Of a stretch of DNA of 64,000 nucleotides, positions 37,617 to 50,400 are shown in pieces (position 1 is the first letter of the stretch; every line of letters starts with the position of its first letter). Source of the DNA: Branchiostoma floridae (taxonomy: Eukaryota > Chordata > Leptocardii > Amphioxiformes > Branchiostomatidae); the NCBI RefSeq assembly GCF_000003815.2, contig NC_049996.1:4866297-4930296 (forward strand), written 5' to 3'. The position numbers were made by a program, and so were the translations under genes. Below the pieces are notes generated by a model. The model was given only the letters and a program-made list of their open reading frames with translations. It did no database searches and was not told the origin of the DNA.

Positions 37617-37945
37617 TTGCCTGAGATCAAACCATGAGAGATGGAAGTTATTGACCATGTGTAACAACAGAACAACACTATCTAATACAAGTAGAGAAAT
37701 ATTCAATGTAATTCTATCATGTCCCGACTCCATATCTGTCCACCTAGGCCAATATATATATAATGCTATGCAAAAGAGAAGTCGTGCTTTAACAATGTAA
37801 AATACACTATGCCGCCTTATTTTCTATTATGTTAGATTAGTATACTCATGTAGATAGTTCGTAGTTGCTAGTAGTACATGTTGCTTGCCATACATTGTAC
37901 CTGATACAATCGTTGTGCAATAAACTTGTATACAATAGACTTGTA
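37617..37945 (+). mobile_element. 5'-truncated LINE 3' end, nested in the CR1-like LINE
   Basis: Encodes the C-terminal segment also found at 17765-17935 (KLLTMCNNRTT, ILSCPDSISVHLGQYIYNAM, stop at 37798-37800). A short 3' UTR ending TTGTGCAATAAAC follows. The host LINE's coding sequence stops before it and resumes after it, so this is a later insertion. There is no full-length ORF. Confidence 0.7.
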
Positions 37946-39010
37946 TTCTAAGCTGAAAAATGTCCAGGCACGAAAAGCCACTGGCCTTGATGGCGTTCCA
38001 GGATGAATCGTAAAGTAATTTGCATAATGAGTTTAGCATACCCATATCAGCTATACTGACTGCCTCAATAGCTGAAGTGTATGTATATGTGCCCTCCCAA
38101 TGGCGCTGAGCAAATGTCCCTCTACCAAAGACTAATCCTCCTGACTTGAATGAGCTCCGTCCAGTCACTCCAGTGTCATCGACCCCAATCTTGGCCAAAG
38201 TGTCTGAAAGTTTCTGCGTGGACTCTCGACGACATCAAGCCCAAGATCGACAAATCACAGTTTGGTTGTGTGGCTGCATGGGAAGTCAACCACTCACTGC
38301 CTTGTGGACATTGTCCACCATCTTTACAGAACGTCGGACAAACCCAGCACTGTTAGGACTCTCACCATCACTGATTTCGCGAAAGCATTCGATAGAGTGG
38401 ATCATACGATAGCTGTAACGAGTCTCCTCCAGCTTGGAGTCTAGGTGGATCATCAGTTTCCTGACACAGGAACAGAGGGTGCGGTACAAAGATTCCTTCT
38501 CGGACTGGAGCGTGACACCATGCGGCATTCCACCACTCAAAATTGACAACCACCCTCTTCAAGAGGTTAAAGCGGCTAAGTTACTGCGCCTGTACATTCA
38601 AGCAGACCTCAGATGGAACACCCAAGGCTCGTTCTCATTTAAATGTCGAAATAAATGCTGTCACCTGACTTTACGACTTGATATTGAGCAAACCATAGAC
38701 AACATCACTGGTTCTTTCATTATTCCACAACCCCTGTAATGTTTTACAAAAGAGGCACAACAACATTCGTATTGGTTAATGGCTTAGAAGATTATTATAA
38801 CCACGGCTGGGCTTTCACCCCCTACAAAGTTCTGTCCCCTGAGAAGAAACGAAGAATTCAAATAGTAGCCAAAAGTGTAATAATTCAGTTCCCAGAATGA
38901 TTGTTCAGTAGGTAAAACCAGCTACCCAGGCCCTCTGTCCGATCACGTCAGATCGCTACTGTCACTGATCTTGGTGTCTGTGTGAGGTGGCTTATGCCCG
39001 TCGCCAGATT
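37946..39010 (+). pseudogene. CR1-like LINE, reverse transcriptase part of ORF2, decayed
   Basis: Continues the interrupted element: ARKATGLDGVPG, VPLPKTNPPDLNELRPV, then DFAKAFDRVDH (RT motif A with its catalytic Asp) near 38370-38400, FLTQEQRVRYKDSFSDW and CGIPPLK. After CGIPPLK the frame jumps to a post-palm segment (EVKAAKLLRLYIQADLRWN), so the YADD/FADD motif is missing through an internal deletion near 38540. Later SPEKKRRIQ and stops. Non-functional. Confidence 0.75.
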
Positions 39011-39536
39011 CGGTAACAAACGTTACCACCATGCATGAGTGCGATGGTTGCCACGGTCATATTATTCACGTATAAGACTAGAAATTATATTTTTTCGTCT
39101 CTCAAGTATGATAGTTTATTCATAAACTTTTACATATCTCTGCATGTATCTTTGAAACTGAATTATGGAAGAGACAACATTCCTGCTTGTACAAGGTGTT
39201 GGTAAACTAAAACAGGAGGTATTTGAAACATGTGTTTCTACATCTTCTTGTTCCATATCTGTTGTACGCACTATTCTGATTTGTCACGCAAATCTCGGCT
39301 AGGTCAGACCATCAGAAGCCCTTTTCTGTACAGGATCTAGGAATACATTTTCTTTTAATTTGCCACAATAACCCCCAGGATTTTAGTTTTTTTAGCTCAT
39401 AATTAATTATCAAGTCTCCCTGCAAGTTATGCTGAATAAGTGGTTTGCCTCTTTTGATTTATAATGGTCGTAAGTCTTGTATGAAACATTGAATTGCTGT
39501 TGAACAATGTTGAATATAATTCTTCTCCATCTCCTA
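39011..39536. other. intergenic, no gene seen
   Basis: AT-rich, no motif recognised. Confidence 0.4.
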
Positions 39537-39908
39537 GGCCACACCAATTTAATTTCTTGGTTCACGGATTTTTGCATAAAAAATATGGAGCGAGAGGGCG
39601 AATTAAAAATAAAAATAAGAATTCTAAAATTGTTGGGGTAAAGGTAAGGGCTAATCCAAAACATAAAGAATAAAAAGTTTTCAGCTTGAAAAAAGTACGA
39701 AAAGTGTCACTATTACTTTACAGTAACAGCACCTGTACCCACACTTTAAGTAGCTTATAATATAAAGGGCAATTTGCTACACCAGAAAGTTAGTGAATGG
39801 TTTCATTAATGGTGAAAATTTGCTGAGTGGTAATTTTTATTTTTATTTTTTTTTCCAAAAAATAGGAGCGAGCGAATCCGTGAACCAAGAAATTAAATTG
39901 GTGTGGCC
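39537..39908. mobile_element. PIF/Harbinger-like MITE (372 bp)
   Basis: Near-perfect terminal inverted repeats of 38 bp or more, beginning GGCCACACCAATTTAATTTC and ending with the reverse complement. Flanks are CTA on the left and TTA on the right, an imperfect TWA target duplication. The GGCCACA start resembles the 456-993 family. No ORF. Confidence 0.8.
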
Positions 39909-41446
39909 TTATGAAAGCATATCATCTGAATGCTGCAAACAGGCAAACTGACTGTATGTGATATTGTAAATGTCAAAAGTTTGACTGCACTGAACTTTGA
40001 ACTGAAGAAGTCATTGTAACCCCAAACATGCCAGAGTTTGACGTTACAAATCACTGATGTCACAGATGTGTATCTGTTAATCCTCTCTTCACACTACCTA
40101 GATAATACTTTAAACTGGTTTGTTCTTGGAAACTCGCGATTCTGATACTTTTCAGCCTTGCAATGATATCCTTTTATTTCCCCTATTGTTGTGATATTGA
40201 AATGGTTGCCCAATCCTCTTGTGTACTCATTTACAAGCTCCAGATATGTACTGATCATTAGGAATGATCTTAGACTTAGACTTATTACAGCCCATTTTCC
40301 AGATCAGAATATATTGCCTTGGTCATAGTTAAGTCATCTTGATCAAATAATGTTCTTTGCTAATTGTTATTCTAACAGTTTATGAGCATTTAATGCTCTT
40401 GGACTATTCTCTTCCTTTCATACTTGCTACTACATAAATTAATGTGCTTTCTTCTTGAATCTTGAATGTTACCCTTTTGTCTACTGTAACTCTCTACATG
40501 AAAACTTAAGTCTTTGTACCTTCTCTCAACTACTATATCTTGACAGCCCTTGGACGCAATAGTTTTAGTCAGACCCAGTCCTCAAAATCTCATTTTATGA
40601 TCTCTTTAAGTACCATTTTCCATACATCAGGCATTTCTCACTAATATGATATATATTAAAATGGTGACCAAAACAAATGTTCTTTCTCATTATACTTTCC
40701 TTCTTAGACTTTTCTGTCTCTTCATTGTGATGATTTTTTTCTATCTCATCACATGAACTATTTCATCTACATTGATTCTTTGTGACATGCACAAGCTTAA
40801 GACTGGTGCTCTAACATAAAGAAGTTTGATTCCATTGTGTTGAAAGTAGAAATTGAAATTCACCTTGAAATTTGTTAAGTAATAATTCTATATAGTTTAG
40901 TTGAATATCATGCAAGATGAGTGTATTAACAAGACATATTTAATTTCTTAAGAAGAATATGACTATATAATTATCTTTTTGAGGATGTATTGCAACAAGT
41001 TGGTTGCAAGTAATATTGCTCCTTGTCTCAGAGCTTTAAGCTGCTTTGAAATTATCTTATAAAAGTATATTTCTAAATTCTATCTTACGGCTTTTTGCTT
41101 AATCCTGGAAGCTTCATCAAGTTTGAACTTGTAGATTTTACTTTCATGCAAATTCGATTTTCTAGAACAACAATGCAGTCGTCAGTCATTTCACCAAAAG
41201 TCATTAATTCTCTTTGAAACTTGTTGCCAAAACACAAAGTTTTATTAGGCTTGTATTTCTTTTCACTGGATCACTACAATAAAATTTGAGGAGAGGGAAA
41301 ATTATCAGAACAATATTCAATAAATAATAAAGATGACATTAATTTTTTGTTGAGACATTTGTTTCTGTAAACACTTCTATACAAGTTATCACATTGAGTC
41401 CCTACCATGACTCTTTTTCAAGACAATTCCATCCATGTAGTATTAC

Positions 41447-41478
<32 letters not shown>

Positions 41479-42353
41479 TTGATCATTTCTTATTGCCTAA
41501 TGTAGGTTTACCTCAAATTGCTGTTATGATAATGTAACTGTCAATGGAGCTCAGCTTGACACTCATCACATCATAGTTTGAAAATTTTCTGTTGTGCACA
41601 TTATGTTTAAGATAGTTTAGTTTTAGTTAAAAAAGTTGATGATATACAAGTCATGTATCATACATTTTTATGCTTTTGCCATAAAAAGTCAAATTATGCT
41701 ATTGTCAATAGAATATTGAAAGTATTAAACTTATTGAAAGCTGTTTTGCTGTAACACTATTTGCACATGTATTAGTTCTTTTGTAGTAGAGAAAATCCAT
41801 AGTTTTCAAAGAGTATCTCTGTTTCAAACTTACATGGAATTTAGGAATTACTAGTTTTCATTGTTTGTTTTTCTGCATTGTATCATTTTAAAGATAATGT
41901 TTTTTGTGAAGAGTTTTGCTTCTCAATTGTAAATTCTATTAAATATTCTGCCATTTGATGGAATAAAAATCCTTTATCTGTGACTTCTGTCATGACTATT
42001 GCTGTCTTATGGAAAATTATACAGAAAAGTGTATAAGTAAAATGTTACTGACTGCAACAAATGTTATTTTTAGTGTAAGTTATAATAAAATGATGTTATA
42101 TGGCAATCAAAAATCACTGTAAAATCTTAATGTTTTTGTTGAAAATAAACATCTATATTTTGATATAGCTGTCTTTGTCATCACTGGTGTTATTTGATTG
42201 AATTCATGTTGTTAGACAGGGAGAAGGGCAAAAGTTTTGAAGAAATGCATCATCGAAGTCATGTTGGCCCTGTTCTTGGTGCTGAAAACCTTACTAATAC
42301 TATGTTAATAGAATAGTCTACCCTATATTAGTCGTCACTTTTATCACCTACAG
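39909..42353. other. 2.4 kb ORF-poor AT-rich block
   Basis: No open frame of 60 codons on either strand and no recognised repeat except an (AT)n run at 41447-41470. Several AATAAA signals occur (for example near 41280, 41963 and 42086). The texture resembles a long 3' UTR or noncoding transcript rather than the flanking transposon-rich DNA. Confidence 0.4.
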
Positions 42354-42753
42354 AAAGGGATCACGTCTAGAATGCTACATTGTCATTTTCTTTATGCATC
42401 TAGATGCAAAAAGTAGATGACAGGTTTTAAAAATATAGCTTTTTGTTGCATTTATTCTGCTCTCTAATTTTCATAGTGTTTATAATGTCTACCATTTTCA
42501 TGTATCAAAAGCGACTCCTATTAGCTAAGGAAATTATTGCAGGAAAAATTCGGTCCAATATTTTGCATAACTTACAAAGAGCGGTAGGTGCCCCTACTGA
42601 CACGTGATGCGGAAAGTAAAAATGACTTGACTGCAAAGTATGAAACTTTATAGATACATGTATATTTAAAAAGGAAAGGAAAATGTAAACAAAGAAAAAC
42701 AATTATAACAGTGCGGTCTATTTGCAATGTAGCATTCTAGACGGGATCCCTTT
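42354..42753. mobile_element. TIR element (400 bp)
   Basis: Ends are 29-bp inverted repeats beginning AAAGGGATCACGTCTAGAAT with one mismatch between arms. No target duplication is obvious. No transposase ORF. It lies 1.0 kb upstream of the P450 start codon. Confidence 0.75.
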
Positions 42754-43252
42754 ATCAAAGCCTGTGATTGGCTAGTGGATTGAATCTTATCCGGAGTGGC
42801 TATTGCAGCTTTTGAGGTTAGCTGGTGATGTCCTTAACCCGTCAGTTGGAAGGACACAATTGATAAAGGCAACCGGTACAGTCCACTTGGACTGTGACAG
42901 ACTGTACGTTTCTGATTTTGTGGTAAACGTACTCCATCTTCAAAATATATATCGAGCCCCAAGCGACGCGTACAAAACGTTTTGTTTTTCAAAAAAGTAT
43001 TCCAACGGAAAATAAAGAATCTATTGTCTGGCTAACTATTTTCTCTAAGCGTCTGTGAGTAATTTGTAAGACAACTTTTCTGCAGAAGTTTTTTTCCGCA
43101 CGTTTTATTCCATCATACGCAATGCCAAAGTATGTCATGATTGTCATCCATATACAGATAACCAGTATTTACAAAAAAGGGCAAAGGTCCACTTATTAAA
43201 AAGTCGACCTGCTGCTTCTATCAATACTAAGTTGATCATTAGCATAATCTGG
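42754..43252. other. intergenic, no gene seen
   Basis: Nothing recognised between two TIR elements. Confidence 0.4.
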
Positions 43253-43255
43253 TAA

Positions 43256-43442
43256 AGCCCCCTTTACAAATCAAAAATTTAGCTCGGCCGAGTTGTGAGC
43301 GAGCTCTGAATTACGAGGAGGCATGACCCTGCCTACGAGCAAATGGCAGAGTTTATTCGTCGGCATCAGGGTCATACCTCCTCGTAATTTAGAGCTTGCT
43401 GACAACTCGGCCGAGCCAAATTCTTGATTTGTAAAGGGGGCT
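43256..43442. mobile_element. near-palindromic MITE (187 bp), TAA target duplication
   Basis: The whole element folds back: termini AGCCCCCTTTACAAATCAA and complement, GCTCGGCCGAGTTGT and complement, GAATTACGAGGAGGCATGAC and near-complement. TAA flanks it at 43253-43255 and 43443-43445. The single-stranded centre is only about 40 bases. The inner palindrome is also at 10165-10260. Confidence 0.88.
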
Positions 43443-43560
43443 TAAGTAGGGAGGTCTCATTTTATATAAACTCTTGTTATATGACTTTTGTTTCCGTTAT
43501 TTTGACCATAATTCAGATCATTACATTAACTGTTTTACATTACATTAACTGATCTGAATC

Positions 43561-43595
43561 ATAGCAAATTCTTAAGTAACTTAAGAATTTGCTAT
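43561..43595. repeat. perfect 16-bp palindrome, 3-base loop
   Basis: ATAGCAAATTCTTAAG, TAA, then the exact reverse complement. An outer pair (TTCAGATCA near 43514, TGATCTGAA near 43549) precedes it. It sits 172 bp upstream of the P450 start codon. Confidence 0.9.
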
Positions 43596-43766
43596 AGGGG
43601 TTCTTCACCTGGTTTGCTCCATGATAATGTATGATACGCAACAACAACAAAGCAAACACAGCACAGAGCGTGAGAAAAAAGGCTGCCACTCTCCCAGTTA
43701 CAGCCCGGGTGTATGGTCGGGATCATTAGTCGGGTCTTAAAATATATTTCAGACAAAAGGGTGACA

Positions 43767-44412
43767 ATGTCACTTTTCAGCTACATGTTCCCCGCGTTAG
43801 GGAGCCTACAGGTGATATTACTTGCCGTTCTGTGTGTCATCGCTACACTTGTACTGTGTGGGCGGCCGAGAAATCTGCCACCGGGACCGAGAGGACTGCC
43901 GATTCTCGGCAATGCCATAAGTCTGATCAAGGTAAGCGTTTGCCACCTTTCCTTATACCCCTGTCACATTTGGCGAAAATCGATTGGACGACGATTCTGC
44001 GGCAATCGTCCGAGCCTCGCTTATAATAGTAACTTTATTGCACAACAATTGTACAAGGTACAAAGTATGGCTTATATGTGACATGGCCGGTTTTCAGGTG
44101 AAAAATACACCCTCTGTCGATCTTAAATATGGCCGATCTTCAATCGAAACGCCCGAAGATCGTGGATAATGTGAGGGAGGTATTAGGACATTACAATGGA
44201 ATCAGTGAGTAAAGCGGTAAACTACAATCTACAAACTGTACATACAAATAAATCCTAATATTCAAGGTACTAATCAGTAAATGCTAACATAAGTATAGTT
44301 TGATAAATTCCTTTGCCTTCTTCACGAGGTTGTCGCTGGTCTTGTTATCTCTCTTTTTGTCCATAGCTTATGTACTACTTTTACACACACACACACACAC
44401 ATGCACACACAT

Positions 44413-44494
<82 letters not shown>

Positions 44495-47400
44495 ACAGAG
44501 GGGACAGAGATAACAAAGTGAGAGATAGAGAGACGGAAAGACCTGCACAGCTCCAAACGATGCTATATGGTTTTACGTTTGCCTTCTACTGGTGATTTTG
44601 GGGGTAACGCTTGAATGATCAACATCGGTTGAATCATAAGTATGAAAATATCGCCAGTGTTTTAGGAAGGTCCTAATGTAAGCCGTTTTCAAAATTGAGG
44701 CTATAGAAATAGCATAATCATGTATGATTTTTTTTACTGATTTGCAGTTAGCCCACTTACTGAGACTTCTGATTTGTTAGGTAAGCGCTAGCAGGGTCCA
44801 ATTACAGTAACTGTTACACAATTTTTCGAGTGGTACATCGGATCCCTGCGGCCCTAGTTCATGTTTCTAGAACGTTAATATGTGAAATTTATCGCTCAAT
44901 AGACTTGCCACTCATTCAACATGTTAAAGTTGCCCGTACATCTGTGCAAATGCTTAGGGGTGACGCCCATCTCCATTACGCCCTTGGGCCACATATTTGT
45001 GCAAGACACTACAGCAGGGAGCTAGTCCGCTGGTAGTAATATGTGTTTAACTTCCACACCCTTCCTCATTAGTGCTGAGTGCTTTGCAGAGAAAGCAGCA
45101 TGCACCATTTTTAAAATAAAATTGATCACGGAGGCCAAAACAAATTAACCGCATGGTGCCTAGGAGAGTGTTAAGCTTGTCTCTTGTTTTCCGTTGTCTG
45201 TCGGGTAATAATGTCTGGACCAATCAGATTGCGTCACGTGTTTGCCGCGTGGCGGGAAATCTGTCTTGATTACAGTTACGCCGGGATTTCCCCACCGTTC
45301 AAAACTGTTTTTTTTTAATGTCTTCGGTATGACTCGGCCGGGTATCGAACTCACGACCTACCGAATGCAAGGCGAACACTCTACCCACTCTGTCATTGCA
45401 CCGGTTATATGTGCTGATCAGATTCACAGGTCGGATGTACTATTTATATAATGGCAAAAGTTATAAAAAGCGCATTAAAATTAATATCTGAGGAGTAGAT
45501 GTTTTGAATAAGCAAATACGATATTTAGAGATTGGCTTGTAAAACAGGAGACATGTGAACTGCCCTAGACAAAAGTCATATCAAATTTGGAAATGGAGAA
45601 AAATCATTATTTTGTATACTAGTATATGTTCTGTTATTTTAGGAATTTGTTTTCGAAAGACGGCGACTTGTTTTGCCAAGCTTTACTTTTTCGCACACCC
45701 GCATTATTTTCTTACTGCTCGGTGAGCGTAGACCATTTAAGCAAATCAGTCGCCTCATCTTTAAACTTTAAGAATGATGACCTGTAGGCTAACGTCCACT
45801 AGGTGAGGTGTCATATGTTTTTGTTGATAAGACCTCAGCGTAGCAAGGACGTTATATCATCCTTGAGCGTAGTTAGAAAAACGGTTACACAATATTTCCC
45901 ATGGGACTATTCAATCGAGCCATTCCTATAACCCTAGAAATATTTCAAGCATATTAACATGATAACTCAATCTCTCAAGAGCCTTTCCACATACACTCAT
46001 AATTCACAGGTTGGATGTAACGCTGGTTCACCTTTATCCGAGGGTAACCTATATTCGTTGTTTGTAAGAAAAAGGTATTTAGGGGTATCAAGTCGACGGA
46101 CGGTGGTTTCAAATCGGAACATTTTGAAAATATTGCAAATTTGAAACCACAGTCAGCAGACTTAATATTCCTCAACGTGCTGTTTTTATACCTCCCTCAC
46201 ATTATATACGATCTTCGGACGTACTTCGCGATCGCATATAAGCGAGCCTCGTGCGATCGACGGTGAATAAATCTATGATAATGAACCTCCCATGACCTCT
46301 TGCACGCGGACAAGGGAACACAAAACGTTCCTCAAAAAAGGAAAGAGATCAATAAATGTTGCTTATTTTGTTGTCGGAATCTTTTTAACCAATGAATGGA
46401 ATGCTCGGGCATAATAGAAATGACACAAGAAAGGAAAGTGTGTCACAAAGCCAACCTACATACTGCCACAGGGGCCACAATGTTAGAATTACCCTCACAT
46501 TCCCAGAAATCCAATATTTGTAAACAATCGGAAGTCGGGTGAACGTCGCCCGAACGTCGCCCGAACGTCGCCCGACTAAGGGGCGTTCGCCATCCGATTT
46601 GCGCTAGATGATTATTAACTATGTCTGTGCTCGCCTATCGGTCTTCAATCGTTGGATTGACGTAAGACTATTGACCGATACCCTTGCGAGGTACGCACGA
46701 TTCGCACGCACGATCTGCGACTCGGTAACGACCTCTGCGATCTCGGAGATCTCCTGCGACTTGTCGCTTATGTTAAGAACATGTTTTGCTGCACCACGAC
46801 CGTCGCCGGCGATCCCTAAAAATCGCAAGATGATCGTGAGAACACCGGACGTCTTACTCACGAAAATGTCATTTAGAGCTCGTAAACTAGTCTTCCGGTC
46901 GAATCGCGCCTAATGTGAGGGGGGTATTACTCTCAAGTTTCCGTATGTACGTAGTATTTTATCTCGACGTGTTTCTTTCAAATTATTATGTATATGCCGT
47001 CTTATGCAAAATTGTCCTGTACCATTGTTATGTAATGTTATTTGCAGACCTATGTAACCAGCTGTGCTGCCTATAGGCCTGTGCAATGTTCTGTTGCATT
47101 TCAATAAATAAATTCCTAAACTGGAGGAGTTATACGAAATACATGTACAACAATTTGTTTTTCCCAACTTGTTTTTTTTTCGCGCATTCGCTTTAGGTTT
47201 GCAGTGCCAGAAAGTCGCCATGCACATAATGAAATCTGTGGCTTTATTTACACGAAGAAGAATAACTTGCAGGTCATAGTACAAGTCTTATGAAACATCA
47301 GATTTGCTAGTTAGGTAAGAGGTCATAAGAGGCACATTACAGTTTCACAATACTTCGCGTGCTAATGTTTAAACATGCGAAACCTACTACACTGATTAAT

Positions 47401-50400
47401 TGCCTGCATGTAATGCAGGTATGGTTTTCACGGGCGTGGGAATTTTTGGAAGCTGGGGCTTTAGGGCGCCGTATCTCGAGAACGGATGGTGCGAGCACGA
47501 CGATTTTTGGTACGTGGGTTGGGGGTGGTAGCTTGACACTCGGGTTTGATTTTAGGCCTCCTGGCGCTTGAACTTGACATTAAAGGTGGCATTTTTTGTG
47601 TTTTGGGGGCACTTTTGGCGCTGTGTGTCCGGAACGATACGCGCCATTGCGACAATTTTTGGTGCATGGGTGGGGAGTTGTTGCCTGTTGCCTAGGATTG
47701 ACTTTGGGTCTAGTCGTGTTTGAAATTGACACGACAGGTCGAATTTTGTGTCCGGGAGGGGGTTTTCCGGAGTTATATCTTCTGAACGGTTGGTGCGGGC
47801 GCAATGATATTTGGCACGTGTTGGCGGTGGCTGAATAATTCTCAATTTTGATTTTGGCGCCCTTGGTGCTTGAACTTGACATTCCAGGTTAACTTTTGTG
47901 CGGGCACGGGGCGTGCACTGTATCTCCGGAACGCAAGGTGCCATTGTGTTGCTATTTGGTACATTTGGTGCAATTGGTGCTGGTGTCCTGGTGGTCAGGT
48001 TTGATTTTGGGCCTCCTAGTGCTTGAACTTGATACTGTATAGGTTGACCCTGTTTTCGTGTGGTTTGGGCATCCCCCCAATATCTGCTTGATTGTGAAAA
48101 CAGATGACGGTTGGGTTTACATGTAGAAACATCATCTGTTGTACTACAGTGACAGTGTGCTACCTTCAATGTATCAGGTTACTTTGTATCAACAGTGTCT
48201 GACCTGCCAGATGATGTACTTAGTCTAGTATCTGTTGCTGTATTTGTTAGGTACAGTTTAAGTTTGCTTCTTAGTCCGAGTTTGTGGTGTTTTGACTGAA
48301 TTTGAGAGCTGTGTAGTACTGAGTTTAAAGTTCTGGTACAAGTTCCTTTACCCTGTTTGGCAATCAGCAGAAGATACAACTTTCTAAAGTGGAGGAGAAA
48401 TGTATAGAGCTTGAGTGTAAGACAAAGGTATGTGCATGATTTTTCCTGTGTTTCTTGTTGTTTCTTTGGGGATGCCATTTCCGTATTGTATGCAGGTAAT
48501 TTGTAGTTTGGGGCTAGTCATATTCGCTTGATTTTTGGGCCTGCTTAATCTATAGTACGGGCAGGGTTAAGTGGTAGAGGCTTTGTTCTGTTTTAAATTT
48601 GGTATCTTTTGTTACATTTTGTCACTGCAAAAATATGATGAAATTGTTTCCCCGTCTAAGCAATTGCTCATTGATTTTGGGGGATGTTTGCTGGGTGTTC
48701 ACTCTGACTACAACAGCTTTCTGAACTTTTTGATGTGGCCAGCAGCTTGCCATATATGGATGGGATTGACAAGGACATTTTAAATAGTAAATTCTGCTGT
48801 AAAATTTGGCTTACGGTAGGTACTTCAAGAAATTTAGGTTTTAGTTGGACGGATTGAATAAAATATCATACCACCCTAATGCTGCTGGATGGGGCTACAA
48901 TCTATTCATATTGTCTATGGAACTACTGTAAAAATATAATTTGTCAAATTATGCAAATAACCTTCGAGTGTCAAGTGATATAACACTCCAGAAATAAATC
49001 TTTAATGAATATCATTGGTACAATAAGGAGATTTCGCAGCTGCATTAGGTCAGTACATTGAAATAGGAAGATATCAGTACTGAATATATCATATGTGACA
49101 GAATGACTACATGGGCCATCTGAGACCAAAAAGGTAGGAAAAGTCGTCTCAATAACTTTCAGTTACTGTGGTTGGTTACATGCTTAAGAAATCCAAAATA
49201 AATAATTTTCATCCATGCCCAAACTAACACATTCCAAAAATGGAATTTCAGACTTTTGCATGGTGCACAACCAACACGGTAAAAATCTCACTTTTCCAAC
49301 CACGCAACCAAGGACGAAAAGGAAAAAAAATACACAATAGGTCTACAGACACCCATACATTTCGTGCAGGCCTGAGGTCTACGAACTCTTGTTTTGCAAG
49401 CTCTAACACTCAGTTGTTAGAGCATGGAATAAGCAAAATACTCAAAATGAAGGGGCAAAATGCTGTGAATATGCTTGTCTCATTTTTTTAAAACTACAGG
49501 GACCGGTTTTGTGTCAGGTTTTGACAGGGAATAACTCAAGAACATCAAATATGAAAACAGGAATCTAAGTTGTATAGATATCAAATGAAGAGATTTTATA
49601 TACCCACTCTGTTCCATTAATTGCAAAATTTTACATATTTAACTGAGAAAAAGGAGAACATTGATAGATAGACATTATGCAAATAAAGACCTGCTTTGCA
49701 TGAGAAATTCCAAAATTCCAAAATCCCTTCGCAGTGAATGACGGGAATTTCATATTTTCAGCATTTGGAATTTATGCACAAGTGAACATCATTAATTAAA
49801 CAAATGGTGTATAATACAAATGAAGACCTAATTTGCATAAATTATCATCAAATGCTAGTTTATTCTCCTTTAGTGAGAATGATTGTGTATATCTTATTTG
49901 AATGGAAGAAATACTCAACCTATGCAATTTATGCAAATGAGGAACATTGCATACTTAATGACAGACAAAAATACATTAGTTATCAGGTATTGGGTCGTGG
50001 AACTCAACTTTTATTGATGCAGAAGAGACGTTGAATGACTGACAAAGAAGAAATAGTTCTCATTGTACTGAATCACATGCTTGTCACTTGTAGCAATTTA
50101 TTGAAATAATTTGTAATATCACAGGACCATCCTGCACTGGTTTATACGGAATGGTCAAAGAAGTACGGTGACGTGTTTACCGCCTATTTTGGACCCACGC
50201 GGACGGTAGTTCTCAACGGTTACGCCGCCATCCACGAGGCACTGGTGAAGAACGCGGAAGTCTTCTCCAGTCGTCCGCCGGCTGTAGCATCTTTTTCTCC
50301 AGATGGCAAGACGCTGGGTAAGTTAAAGCAAATTCATAATGTGATAATGTGATAAGAATTATAGATATATCGAAAACGAAGTGCACTTTATTCTAGAATG

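Noticed and set aside
43668-43672. GCGTG dioxin-response core upstream of the P450
   Set aside because: A single 5-base match is expected by chance, and no fuller XRE consensus surrounds it.
44300-44595. Poly(His-Thr) and poly(Cys-Val) open frames on both strands
   Set aside because: Pure (CA)n repeat translation inside the P450 intron.
45328-45404. A tRNA gene (Ala-like) on the minus strand
   Set aside because: The acceptor stem does not pair properly, and the head runs into a SINE body, so it is a SINE head.
47552-48169. 205-codon minus-strand open frame
   Set aside because: Lies on the 150-bp tandem repeat; its repeated Pro/Thr/Lys-rich segments follow the DNA repeat and match no family.
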